Assembly (NCBI GenBank): GCA_963728445.1
Contig: CAVSJO010000001.1
Coordinates: 186,001 to 250,000 of the forward strand
Direction: 5' to 3'
DNA length: 64,000 nt
From: CAVSJO01 sp963728445
GTDB lineage: Bacteria > Gemmatimonadota > Gemmatimonadetes > Longimicrobiales > RSA9
The position numbers were made by a program, and so were the translations under genes. Shown here one piece after another: positions 33,418 to 41,788 of the stretch; position 1 is the stretch's first letter; the number at the start of each line of letters is the position of its first letter. The notes beneath the pieces were generated by a model, which saw only the letters and a program-made list of their open reading frames with translations, made no database searches and was not told where the DNA came from.

Positions 33418-34727
33418 GCGATCGAGCGGCCGGTGCGCCGAACACGGGACGGGGCGGCGGCCTCGTCCGTGCCGCCGTGCTCCTCCGCCTCGCCCTGCGC
33501 AACACGCGGCGGCAGGCGCGCCGGAGCCTCCTGACCGCCTCCGCCATGGTTCTCGGCCTCGCCCTGCTCATGTTCTCCCGGGCGCTGGCCGACGGCGCCC
33601 ACGAGCAGTGGATCGAGTCGGCCGTGCGTATGGGGACGGGTCACGTGACGGTGCAGGCGCCCGGCTTCCGGGAGAGCGGCGACCTGGCCGACCGGCTCGA
33701 CGCCGCGCGTCTCCGGGCGGTGGACGCCGCCCTCGCGGATTCCGCGCTGCGGGCGAGCGTCCTGGCGACGTCGCCCCGGATCAGCATCAGCGGGCTTGCG
33801 AGCTCGCCGGGGTCCGCCGTTCCCGTGCGGGTCGAGGCGGTCGATCCGGCCCGGGAGATCGACTTCTCGCTCCTCGACGACCGGATCACCGAGGGACGCT
33901 ACCTGAAAGCGGGGGACCGGCTCGCGGCGTACGTCGGCGTCGATCTCGCGGATCGCCTCGGCATACGCGTCGGGTCCCGCTTCGTGCTCACGGCGCAGGC
34001 CGCCGACGGCCAGGTGGAGGGCCAGATGCTGCGGGTCGCCGGCCTGTTCCGCACCGGCATCCCGGAAACGGACCAGGGGCTCCTCCAGATCCCTCTCGGC
34101 ACCGCCCGGAGCTGGCTGGGCGTCGGCGAAGGCGCGACTTCGGTGCCGATCCTGCTGCGCTCGAGCCACGAGACGGACGACGTCGTCGCTCGCCTGCGCG
34201 CCCGCCTCGGCGAGGCCGGCCCGATCCGCGTCCTGGGCTGGCGCCAGGCGTCGCCGGAGCTCGCGTCCGCCGTGAAGATCGACGACTTCGGCGACTACGT
34301 CTTCCACGGTGTGCTCTTCGCCATCGTCGCCCTCGCCGTCCTCAACTCCGTGCTCATGGCGGTGCTGAACCGTCGCCGGGAGTTCGGGGTGCTGCGGGCG
34401 CTGGGACTCACGGCGCGGGAGACGGGCGCCGTCGTCTTCTCCGAGGGGCTGCTGCTGACCTTCCTGAGCGGCGCCGCCGGGATCCTCCTCGGCTTCGCCG
34501 TCACGTGGATCTTCTTCCGGCACGGCCTCGACCTTTCGTCCTTCTACAACACCGATTTCACGGTCTCGGGCGGCCTCATCGATCCCGTGATCGTCCCGAT
34601 CTTCCGGCCGGTGCAGGTTCTCCAGAGCGTCGCATTCATCCTCGTCATCGGCGTCCTCGCGTCCCTCTATCCAGCGCGCCAGGCCCGCCGCATCGACGTC
34701 GCCGAAGCCATGAAATTCGATCGATGA
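33414..34727 (+). CDS. FtsX/LolE-type ABC permease 2
   Basis: A 437-residue permease of the same plan as the previous gene: a first helix near residues 37-60 (SLLTASAMVLGLALLMFSRAL), a periplasmic domain and the C-terminal FtsX core (VLNSVLMAVLNRRREFGVLRALGLTARE). The periplasmic domains of the two permeases are clearly different in sequence. It overlaps the previous stop and the next start by four bases each. It is predicted to be the second half of an inner membrane lipid or lipoprotein extraction complex. Confidence 0.9.
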   Translation: MSDRAAGAPNTGRGGGLVRAAVLLRLALRNTRRQARRSLLTASAMVLGLALLMFSRALADGAHEQWIESAVRMGTGHVTVQAPGFRESGDLADRLDAARLRAVDAALADSALRASVLATSPRISISGLASSPGSAVPVRVEAVDPAREIDFSLLDDRITEGRYLKAGDRLAAYVGVDLADRLGIRVGSRFVLTAQAADGQVEGQMLRVAGLFRTGIPETDQGLLQIPLGTARSWLGVGEGATSVPILLRSSHETDDVVARLRARLGEAGPIRVLGWRQASPELASAVKIDDFGDYVFHGVLFAIVALAVLNSVLMAVLNRRREFGVLRALGLTARETGAVVFSEGLLLTFLSGAAGILLGFAVTWIFFRHGLDLSSFYNTDFTVSGGLIDPVIVPIFRPVQVLQSVAFILVIGVLASLYPARQARRIDVAEAMKFDR

Positions 34728-35500
34728 GCCCCATGCCCCAACCGACCGCCCGCGGCACCGACGCTGCCACCGTTCCCGTCGTTCGTACCGAAGGGCTCTG
34801 GAAGATCTACGAGCAGGAGCCGGCTCCCGTGACGGCGGTGCGGGACGTCTCCATGACCATCGTGCCGGGTGAGTTCGTCGCGATGGCGGGCCCATCGGGC
34901 TCCGGAAAGACCACGCTCCTGAACCTGCTCGGCGGTCTCACCCGCGCCAGCCGCGGCCGCATCTGGATCGCCGACCGTGAGACCACGGACCTCTCCGATC
35001 GCGCCCTCGCCCGCCTGCGGCTCGAGAGCATCGGGTTCATCTTCCAGGCCTACAACCTGCTCCCCGTCCTCACCGCCATGGAGAACGCCGAGTTCACCCT
35101 TCTGCTCCAGGGCGTACCGGCGAGGGAACGCCGCCAGCGCGTCCGGGAGATCTTCGCCGAGCTCGGCCTCGACGGCCTGGAGGACCGCTATCCCGGCCGA
35201 CTCTCCGGCGGCCAGCAGCAGCGCGTCGCCGTGGCTCGCGCCGTAGCCGCCCGTCCGGCGCTCGTGCTCGCCGACGAGCCGACCGCGAATCTCGATTCCG
35301 CTACGAGCGAGGCGCTGCTGTCCATGATGGAGCGCATGAACCGGGAGCACGGCGTGACGTTCCTCTTCTCGACCCACGACCCCCGCGTCATGGAGCGCGC
35401 TCATCGGGTGATCCGGCTCGTGGACGGCGCCGTGGAGAGCGACGTCGCCCGCGACCCGTCGACCCACGCCTCCCTCTCCCGGACCACGCCCGCTCCGTGA
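34724..35500 (+). CDS. LolD/MacB-type ABC ATPase
   Basis: A 258-residue ATP-binding subunit with Walker A GPSGSGKTT, Q-loop FIFQAYNLLPVLTAMEN, signature LSGGQQQRVAVARA, Walker B LVLADEPTANLD and H-loop STHDPRV. The pattern is the LolD/MacB/FtsE subfamily of mechanotransmission transporters. It powers the two permeases encoded before it, from the cytoplasmic side. Overlaps on both sides (ATGA before, TGATG after) place it in the same operon as a predicted barrel. Confidence 0.95.
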   Translation: MSPMPQPTARGTDAATVPVVRTEGLWKIYEQEPAPVTAVRDVSMTIVPGEFVAMAGPSGSGKTTLLNLLGGLTRASRGRIWIADRETTDLSDRALARLRLESIGFIFQAYNLLPVLTAMENAEFTLLLQGVPARERRQRVREIFAELGLDGLEDRYPGRLSGGQQQRVAVARAVAARPALVLADEPTANLDSATSEALLSMMERMNREHGVTFLFSTHDPRVMERAHRVIRLVDGAVESDVARDPSTHASLSRTTPAP

Positions 35501-36744
35501 TGGGGTCGGCTGCCGAGGCAGACCGGCTCGGTGGGCGGCGGCGCCCCCGCCCGCGTCCTTTCCGTGCGACGGCCGGCCTGCCTCGCGCCATCATCGGAAT
35601 CTCCACGCTTCTCGGTCTCGCCCCTCCGTCCGCGGCCGCGCAGACGCCCCCCCTTCGGGCCTACTGGCTCGACGTCGCGAGCGCCTCCTCCGCCGGGCCG
35701 CTGAATCCGGCCACCGCCGCCGACTTCCAGAGGCTCCGCCTGATGGCGACCCCCGCCCTCGGCCCGCTCCGCCTCGACCTCGCCTACGAGCACACGCTGC
35801 TGTGGTCCGATTCGCCGGAGACGTCGGCCCCCGGCCTCGAGGCGGCGCCGCGCCGGGACCTGGACTGGCTCGTTCACGCCGGCCCCCACGTCCGCTGGCG
35901 ACACCGCTTCGACCGCCTCTCCGTGGCCCTCCCGCTGCCCCACGCCGAGGTGACCGTCGGGCGCCAGGCCGTTTCCTGGGCGACGACGCTCTTCCTCACC
36001 CCCGCCGATCCCTTCTCGCCCTTCGATCCTTCCGATCCGTTCCGGGAGTACCGCGCCGGCGTCGACGCCGCGCGCGCCCAGTGGTTTCCCGGCCCCTTCA
36101 GCAGCGTCGACCTCGTCCTCCGCACCGCCGCCTCCGACGACGGACGGACCCGGTCCGTGCTGCTCCGCGGACGGACCACCCTCGGCTCCTGGTCCACCTC
36201 CGCCTGGGCCGGCTCCCTCGACGGGCACGCCGCCGCCTCCGCTGCGGCCGAGGGCGCCGTCGGGGCGTGGGCGCTCCGGGGTGAGGTCGAGGTGCGCAGG
36301 ACCGGCGCAGGCGCAACCGTCGCCCGGGCGGCCGTCGGCACCGACCGGCGCCTGTCCGTCCTCGACCGGGATCTGTACCTCGTGCTCGAGCTCCAGCGCG
36401 ATGGCCTCGCGCCCGCTCGCGCCCGCGAACTGCCCGGCGTCCTGACTTCCGACCCCTTCCGCCGTGGCCAGATCCAGCTCCTCGCCCGCGACGCCGCCGC
36501 CGCCGACGCGTCGTGGCAGATCCACCCCCTCCTCGGCCTCGAGTTCCTCCTCCTCGCCGACCTCGACCGCGGCAGCGCTCTCCTCGCACCTGCCGCCTCC
36601 GTCTCCCTCTCCAACGAGTCCACGCTCCGCGCCGGCCTCTACCTGCCCGCAGGCTCCCGCTCCCTCGCCGCTCCCGCCGTCCCCGCCACCGCGTTCGGCG
36701 CGACTCCCGAGACCGCGTACCTGTCCCTCACCCTCTTCTTCTGA
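35500..36744 (+). CDS. Predicted outer-membrane beta-barrel of the export operon
   Basis: A 414-residue exported protein, signal peptide ending near SAAAQ. The mature part is built of alternating hydrophobic/polar strands with aromatic girdles (LRLDLAYEHTLLW, DLDWLVHAGPHVRWRHRF, TAYLSLTLFF) and ends in Phe, the typical C-terminal signal for barrel assembly. I do not recognise the family; porin-like DUF1302 or similar proteins occupy the same place in related operons. It is the last gene of a TetR, LolA-like, permease and ATPase operon, so it probably takes the exported substrate through or into the outer membrane. Confidence 0.7.
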   Translation: MGSAAEADRLGGRRRPRPRPFRATAGLPRAIIGISTLLGLAPPSAAAQTPPLRAYWLDVASASSAGPLNPATAADFQRLRLMATPALGPLRLDLAYEHTLLWSDSPETSAPGLEAAPRRDLDWLVHAGPHVRWRHRFDRLSVALPLPHAEVTVGRQAVSWATTLFLTPADPFSPFDPSDPFREYRAGVDAARAQWFPGPFSSVDLVLRTAASDDGRTRSVLLRGRTTLGSWSTSAWAGSLDGHAAASAAAEGAVGAWALRGEVEVRRTGAGATVARAAVGTDRRLSVLDRDLYLVLELQRDGLAPARARELPGVLTSDPFRRGQIQLLARDAAAADASWQIHPLLGLEFLLLADLDRGSALLAPAASVSLSNESTLRAGLYLPAGSRSLAAPAVPATAFGATPETAYLSLTLFF

Positions 36745-36837
36745 CCCGCCGCAGCCCGACCCAGCCGCCGCCCGGCCGCCCCCATATTGACCCGCCAGTA
36801 ACGTCCAACCTACACCTGTTTCCCTCTATGCATCCCC

Positions 36838-36892
36838 TTGACGTAGTCCTTCTCCCCACACATAGTTGACCTCCGAGTCAATTAGGAGGTCA
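36838..36892 (+). promoter_or_regulatory. Promoter and operator of the second TetR gene
   Basis: TTGACG (36838) and CATAGT (36861) are spaced 17 bases and match the -35/-10 consensus at five and four positions. The -10 box touches the dyad TTGAC-N6-GTCAA (36866-36881), itself inside a larger perfect dyad TGACCTCC-N10-GGAGGTCA (36867-36892) whose right arm is the ribosome site. A bound repressor would block both transcription and ribosome access. Confidence 0.65.
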
Positions 36893-36893
36893 C

Positions 36894-37544
36894 GTGAAGG
36901 GTGCCAGCGCCGAGTGTCGATGGGAGCGGAGGCCGGAGGAGCGGCCGGAGGAGCTGCTCCAGGCCGCCCTCGAGACGTTTGCCCGCAAGGGATACGGGGG
37001 AACGCGTCTGGAGGAGGTTGCGGCGGCGGCGGGCGTTTCGAAGGCGACGGTCTACCACTACTTCGAGGGGAAGGAGGACCTGCTCCGGCAGGCGATCCGC
37101 AGCCGGCTTCGAGCGTCGTTCTCGGAGGCGGAGGCGCACCTCGAGGAGATGGACGCGCCGGCGTCGGTGCGTCTGCGGTGGCTGATGCGGCGAGGGTGGG
37201 AGATCTGGCTGACGGATTCGTGGGGCCGGGTGACGCGTCTGGTGATCGGTCTCGCCTCGGAGCTGCCGGGTCTGTTCGAGCTGTGGGCGCGAGAAGGTCC
37301 GCTGGAGGGCTGGGGCGCGGTGGAGCGCCTCATCGAGGAAGGCAAGGAAGGCGGGGAGTTCCGGAAGGACGTGGACGCGAAGGTGGCGGCGCGGCTGATG
37401 ATCTCCGCCTTCACGCAGCAGGCGCTGCTCCACGTGCACTACGGAATCGGGGAGATCGATCCGTGCGACATGGACAGGATGTTCGATTCGGGAATGGAGC
37501 TATACATGGCGGCGTTGCGGACGCGAGCGGGAGGAGAGGCGTGA
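36894..37544 (+). CDS. TetR-family repressor of the TolC-EmrAB operon
   Basis: A 216-residue TetR protein: helix-turn-helix LETFARKGYGGTRLEEVAAAAGVSKATVYHYFEGKEDLL, and a C-terminal ligand domain with the layout of the AcrR/RutR-like drug-responsive group. The GTG start has the GGAGG of the operator dyad as its ribosome site. The stop overlaps the TolC gene (GTGA), so it heads an operon for tripartite drug export. It is expected to be displaced by an exported compound. Confidence 0.92.
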   Translation: MKGASAECRWERRPEERPEELLQAALETFARKGYGGTRLEEVAAAAGVSKATVYHYFEGKEDLLRQAIRSRLRASFSEAEAHLEEMDAPASVRLRWLMRRGWEIWLTDSWGRVTRLVIGLASELPGLFELWAREGPLEGWGAVERLIEEGKEGGEFRKDVDAKVAARLMISAFTQQALLHVHYGIGEIDPCDMDRMFDSGMELYMAALRTRAGGEA

Positions 37545-38911
37545 GGCGGGGAGCGACGTTTCTGGCGACGTCGCTTGCTGCGGCGCTTGCGCTGGCGGCG
37601 CCTCTCGCGGCGCAGCAGGCTGCGTCGGCGCACGCCGGGGCCGGCGACACGGTGCACGTGAGCCTGGAGGAAGCGATGGCGGCGGCGCGGCGGCAGTCGC
37701 CGCAGGCAACGGCGGCGCTGGCCCGTGCTTCGGCGGCGGATGCCCGGGTGAGTGAGGCGCGCAGCGCGCTTCTGCCCCAGCTCGGGGCGCACGCGACGAG
37801 CGTGACGCGATCCTTCAACCGCCAGTCGTTCGGGATCGACTTCCCGGTGCCGGAGGGATCGGAGCCGCTGCCGTACCTCATCGGCCCGTTCACGGAGCAG
37901 GACGCGCGGGTGACGGCGCAGATGCAGCTCTTCGACGCGAGCTCGTGGCAGCGCCTGCACGCGGCGAAGTACGGAAACGAGGCGGCGGCGGCCGAGGCGG
38001 ACGCGGCGGCGGCGGACGCCTCGATGATGGCGGCACAGGCGTATCTCGGTCTGGCGCGGGCCCAGGCGCTGCTGCGGGCGCGGACGGCGGATACGCTGAT
38101 CGCCGGGCGCCTGCTGGGGATTGCCGGACAGCAGAAGGAGGCGGGGGTCGCCACGGGGATCGACGTCACGCGGGCCCGCGTCCGGATGGCGGCGGCGCGG
38201 ACGGCGTGGATCGAGGCGGCGGGTGCGGTGGATCGCGCTCGGGTCGCTCTTCGGCGGGCGATGGGCTCGACGTCCGCGGTCCCCATCGAGGTCGATTCTC
38301 TGGTCGTGACGGCGCCGACGGCGCCGACGAGCGCGGACTCGCTGGTGGCCCTGGCGCTGACCCGGCGTCCGGAGCTTCAGGCGGCGCAGCAGCGTGTCGC
38401 GGCCGCCCGCTCGGCACGCCGGGCCGCGGGCATGCAGATCCTGCCGAAGCTCGGCCTCTCCGGCGACTACGGGTACGATGGACCGCGCTTCGGCAACTCC
38501 ATCGCGACGCATACCATTGCCGTGCAGCTGAGCTGGAACGCGTGGGATGGCGGTCGACGGGGCGCGGTGGAAGACGAGCAGGAGGCGCAGCTCCGGGAGA
38601 CCGAGGCGATGGCGCGTGACCGAGTGCTCGTCGTCGAGGCGGAGGCCCGGGACGCTGCCGTCGCGCTCGCGACGGCCCGGTCGGCGCTGGCGACGACCCG
38701 GGAGCGCCTGAGCCTGGCGCAGCAGGAGCTCGAACAGGCGGAGGCCAGCTATCGGGAAGGGCTTTCGGGAAGCCTGGACGTGATCACGGCGCAGCAGGGG
38801 CTGGTGGAGGCTCGCACGGACTACATCGACGCGGTGTACGCGGCGGATGCGGCGGAAGTGGCGGCACGACGGGCGGCAGGGACGCTGGTCCCGACCGCGG
38901 CGGGAAACTGA
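37541..38911 (+). CDS. TolC-family outer membrane efflux protein
   Basis: A 456-residue exported protein with two OEP (outer membrane efflux) repeats. The coiled-coil halves are Ala-rich (ASAADARVSEARSALLPQLGAHA; AVEDEQEAQLRETEAMARDR) and a closing GSLDVITAQQGLVEARTDYIDAVY is typical. The GTG start overlaps the TetR stop, with GGGAGG upstream, and yields a signal peptide (LATSLAAALALAAPLAAQQ). It forms the trimeric outer channel for the following membrane-fusion and MFS pump genes. Confidence 0.93.
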   Translation: MRRGATFLATSLAAALALAAPLAAQQAASAHAGAGDTVHVSLEEAMAAARRQSPQATAALARASAADARVSEARSALLPQLGAHATSVTRSFNRQSFGIDFPVPEGSEPLPYLIGPFTEQDARVTAQMQLFDASSWQRLHAAKYGNEAAAAEADAAAADASMMAAQAYLGLARAQALLRARTADTLIAGRLLGIAGQQKEAGVATGIDVTRARVRMAAARTAWIEAAGAVDRARVALRRAMGSTSAVPIEVDSLVVTAPTAPTSADSLVALALTRRPELQAAQQRVAAARSARRAAGMQILPKLGLSGDYGYDGPRFGNSIATHTIAVQLSWNAWDGGRRGAVEDEQEAQLRETEAMARDRVLVVEAEARDAAVALATARSALATTRERLSLAQQELEQAEASYREGLSGSLDVITAQQGLVEARTDYIDAVYAADAAEVAARRAAGTLVPTAAGN

Positions 38912-38933
38912 ACGAAACGGGATGGAGCGAGAC

Positions 38934-40154
38934 ATGGCGACGGATACGGAAGGCCGGGGCGTGAAGCCGGCCTCGACGGATACGACGACGAACGGGGACG
39001 GTCGCCCGGCGGCAGCCCCGACCGGCGGCGGCAGGCGGCGGGTGATCCTCATCGTGGCCGGGCTTGCGGTTCTCGCCGGCCTCGGCTGGGGCGTCAGCAA
39101 GCTGCTGTACGCCCGCACCCACGAGTCCACCGACGACGCGCAGCTGGAGGGGCACATCGTGCCCATCGCCGCGAAAGTCCCCGGCTTCGTGCAGCGGGTC
39201 TTCATCTCGGACAACCAGGCGGTGCAGGCCGGGGACACCCTCTTCACCCTGGAGTCCCAGGACTACCGGGTGAAGCTGGCGCAGGCCGAGGCCGACGAGG
39301 CTGCCGCGCAGGCGGCCGCGAAGAACGGGTCGGCGGCGGCGGCCGTCGGTGAGGCGTCCGCCCACCGCGGCGCGGCGCGGGCCAACGTGGACGCGGCGCA
39401 GGCCGCGTACGACCGTGCGAAGCGCGACTACGAGCGGCTGAAGGGGCTGGCGGAAAAGGACATCGCCTCCCAGTCGCAGCTCGATGCCGCCGAGGCCGCC
39501 TACCTCTCGGCGCAGGCCGCCCTCGCCGCCGCGCGGGAGCAGGCCCAGGGCACGAGCGCCGGCGTCTCCGGCGCCCGCGCCCAGGTCCGCACCGCGGACG
39601 CCCGGCTGGCGGCCGCGCAGGCGGCGGTTCGCGCCGCCGAGCTGCAGCTCTCCTACACCGTGGTGACCGCGCCCGTCTCCGGACGCGTCTCCAAGAAGTC
39701 CGTCGAGGAAGGCCAGTACATCCAGCCCGGGCAGCCGCTGCTGTCCATCGTGGACGAGAACGACGTCTGGGTGGTCGCGAACCTCAAGGAGACGCAGCTC
39801 TCGGACGTGAAGCCCGGCGAGAGCGTCGACATCGACGTCGACGCCTACGGCGGCCACACGTTCCACGGCACGGTCGAATCGATACAGGCCGCGACGGGCG
39901 CGAAGTTCGCACTCATCCCGCCGGACAACGCCACCGGCAACTTCACGAAGGTCGTGCAGCGGGTGCCCGTGAAGATCCGGATCGCGAACCAGGACGGCTA
40001 CACGCTGCGGCCCGGCCTTTCCGTGAGCGTATCCATCGACACGAAGAGCGGCGGCAGCGACGGCTCGAAGGTCGCCGCCGGCGGCGCTGCGGCGGCGGGC
40101 GGCGCTGCGGCAGCCGGGGCCGATCCGGCGGCCGGGGCCGACGCCCATCGATGA
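38934..40154 (+). CDS. EmrA/HlyD-type membrane-fusion protein
   Basis: A 406-residue adaptor anchored by one N-terminal helix (RVILIVAGLAVLAGLGWGV). The lipoyl half-motifs are AAKVPGFVQRVFISDNQAVQAGD and VTAPVSGRVSKKSVEEG, separated by a long Ala/Gln-rich coiled coil (about 115-250), then a beta-barrel domain. The C-terminal 35 residues are Gly/Ala-rich. The ATG with GGAG was chosen over one four codons upstream. EmrA adaptors bridge an MFS pump and TolC, which are the genes on either side. Confidence 0.93.
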   Translation: MATDTEGRGVKPASTDTTTNGDGRPAAAPTGGGRRRVILIVAGLAVLAGLGWGVSKLLYARTHESTDDAQLEGHIVPIAAKVPGFVQRVFISDNQAVQAGDTLFTLESQDYRVKLAQAEADEAAAQAAAKNGSAAAAVGEASAHRGAARANVDAAQAAYDRAKRDYERLKGLAEKDIASQSQLDAAEAAYLSAQAALAAAREQAQGTSAGVSGARAQVRTADARLAAAQAAVRAAELQLSYTVVTAPVSGRVSKKSVEEGQYIQPGQPLLSIVDENDVWVVANLKETQLSDVKPGESVDIDVDAYGGHTFHGTVESIQAATGAKFALIPPDNATGNFTKVVQRVPVKIRIANQDGYTLRPGLSVSVSIDTKSGGSDGSKVAAGGAAAAGGAAAAGADPAAGADAHR

Positions 40155-41722
40155 GCCGGACGAACGGAACCGGGAGCGCCCCCCACGCCGATCCGTACGC
40201 GTTCAAGTGGATGATCGCGCTGGGGGTCACCCTGGCGAGCATGATGGAGCTCGTCGACACGAGCATCATCAACGTGGCGCTGTCCGACATGAGCGCCAAC
40301 CTGGGCGCGACCATCGACGAGATCACGTGGGTGAGCGTCGGCTACATCCTCGCGTCGGTCGTCGTCCTGCCCATGACCGGCTGGCTTTCGTCGTACTTCG
40401 GGCGCAAGCGATACTTCCTGTGGTCCATCGCCATCTTCACGGTGGCGAGCTTCTTCTGCGGACAGGCGCATTCCCTCACCAGCCTCGTCGTGTGGCGGAT
40501 CGTGCAGGGTCTCGGCGGCGGCGCGCTGATCTCGACGTCGCAGGCGATCCTGTTCGAGGCGTTCCCACCGGCGGAGATGACCATGGCGGCCGCCGTGTTC
40601 GGCATTGGCATGATGATCGGCCCGGCGATCGGCCCGACGCTGGGCGGCCTCATCGTCGACCGGTTCACATGGCCGTGGATCTTCTTCGTCAACCTCCCCA
40701 TCGGGCTGCTCGCCCTGATGGTCGTGAGCGCCTACGTTCGTGACTCGGTGCACCAGTCGAAGCCCGGCCGGATCGACATCCCCGGCTTCGCGCTGCTGGC
40801 CCTCGGCATCGGCTCTCTCCAGTTCGTCCTCGAGCGGGGCGAGTACCATGACTGGTTTGCGTCCGGCCTCATCGTCGGCTTCAGCATCGTCGCCGCCGTC
40901 TCGCTCCTCCTGATGATCTGGTGGGAGCTGCGGGTGGACGAGCCCGTGCTCAACCTGCGCATCCTCAGGGACCGCTCGCTGGCGTCCGGCTCGGTCTTCG
41001 CCTTCGTCCTCGGGATGGCGCTCTACGGCAGCGTCTTCGCCCTGCCGCTCTTCATGCAGATCCTGCTGGGCTACGACGCCGAGACCACCGGCTGGCTCCT
41101 CCTGCCCGGCGCCCTCGGCAGCGCGTTTGCCATGTTCGGCATCGCCCGCTTCGGGGACCGCATCGACATGCGCTGGCTCGTGGTCGGCGGAGCACTGATC
41201 CTTGCCTACTCGATGCACCTGCACGCGAACTTCACGCTGGAAACCGGACCTCATGACTTCCTCTGGCCCGTGTTCCTGCGCGGGTTCGGAACGGGCATGA
41301 TGTTCGTGCCGCTCGCCTCGTCCGCGCTGGCGAACCTGCACGGACGCGACATGGCCGAAGGTACGGCCATCTTCAACCTGACGCGGCAGCTCGGCGGCAG
41401 CATGGGCATCGCCTTCCTGGCGACGCGCCTGACCGCGGCCACGGCCCGCAATCGCGCAGTCCTGACCGAGCACGTCTCGCTCTACGATCCAGCGACGCGG
41501 GAGCGCCTTGCGGCCATGACCCACGCCTTCAACGGGGCCGGCTTCGACCCCTTGAGCGCCGCACGGAAGGCCTTCGGAGCCCTCGCCGGGCAGCTCCAGC
41601 TCCAGGCCTTGACCCTCTCCTACGAGGGGACGTTCCGCCTCGTCGGCATCATCATGGTGTGCAGCATTCCCCTCGTGCTGCTGCTCCGTCGCCCGTCGGG
41701 CGACATCGGCCCGGGACACTAG
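40151..41722 (+). CDS. EmrB-type DHA2 family drug:proton antiporter
   Basis: A 523-residue, 14-helix major facilitator. Family motifs: the DHA2 motif D1-like region MMELVDTSIINVALSDMS, GWLSSYFGRKRYFLW (motif A), VWRIVQGLGGGALISTSQAILF (motif B) and GIGMMIGPAIGPTLGG (motif C). With TolC and EmrA it forms a tripartite pump for hydrophobic toxic compounds, driven by the proton gradient. Its ATG overlaps the adaptor gene by four bases. It is the last gene of the TetR-controlled operon. Confidence 0.94.
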   Translation: MSRTNGTGSAPHADPYAFKWMIALGVTLASMMELVDTSIINVALSDMSANLGATIDEITWVSVGYILASVVVLPMTGWLSSYFGRKRYFLWSIAIFTVASFFCGQAHSLTSLVVWRIVQGLGGGALISTSQAILFEAFPPAEMTMAAAVFGIGMMIGPAIGPTLGGLIVDRFTWPWIFFVNLPIGLLALMVVSAYVRDSVHQSKPGRIDIPGFALLALGIGSLQFVLERGEYHDWFASGLIVGFSIVAAVSLLLMIWWELRVDEPVLNLRILRDRSLASGSVFAFVLGMALYGSVFALPLFMQILLGYDAETTGWLLLPGALGSAFAMFGIARFGDRIDMRWLVVGGALILAYSMHLHANFTLETGPHDFLWPVFLRGFGTGMMFVPLASSALANLHGRDMAEGTAIFNLTRQLGGSMGIAFLATRLTAATARNRAVLTEHVSLYDPATRERLAAMTHAFNGAGFDPLSAARKAFGALAGQLQLQALTLSYEGTFRLVGIIMVCSIPLVLLLRRPSGDIGPGH

Positions 41723-41788
41723 CCGGCGCCACCCGGCGCGCGCCTTGCACCGCTGTCTCGCCCACGACGCGAACAGACGGAGCATACG

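Noticed and set aside
36811..36819. TACACCTGT as a third BlaI operator
   Set aside because: It matches one arm of the operator before the serine hydrolase, but the second arm is lost (TGTT), and it lies in an unrelated TetR promoter.
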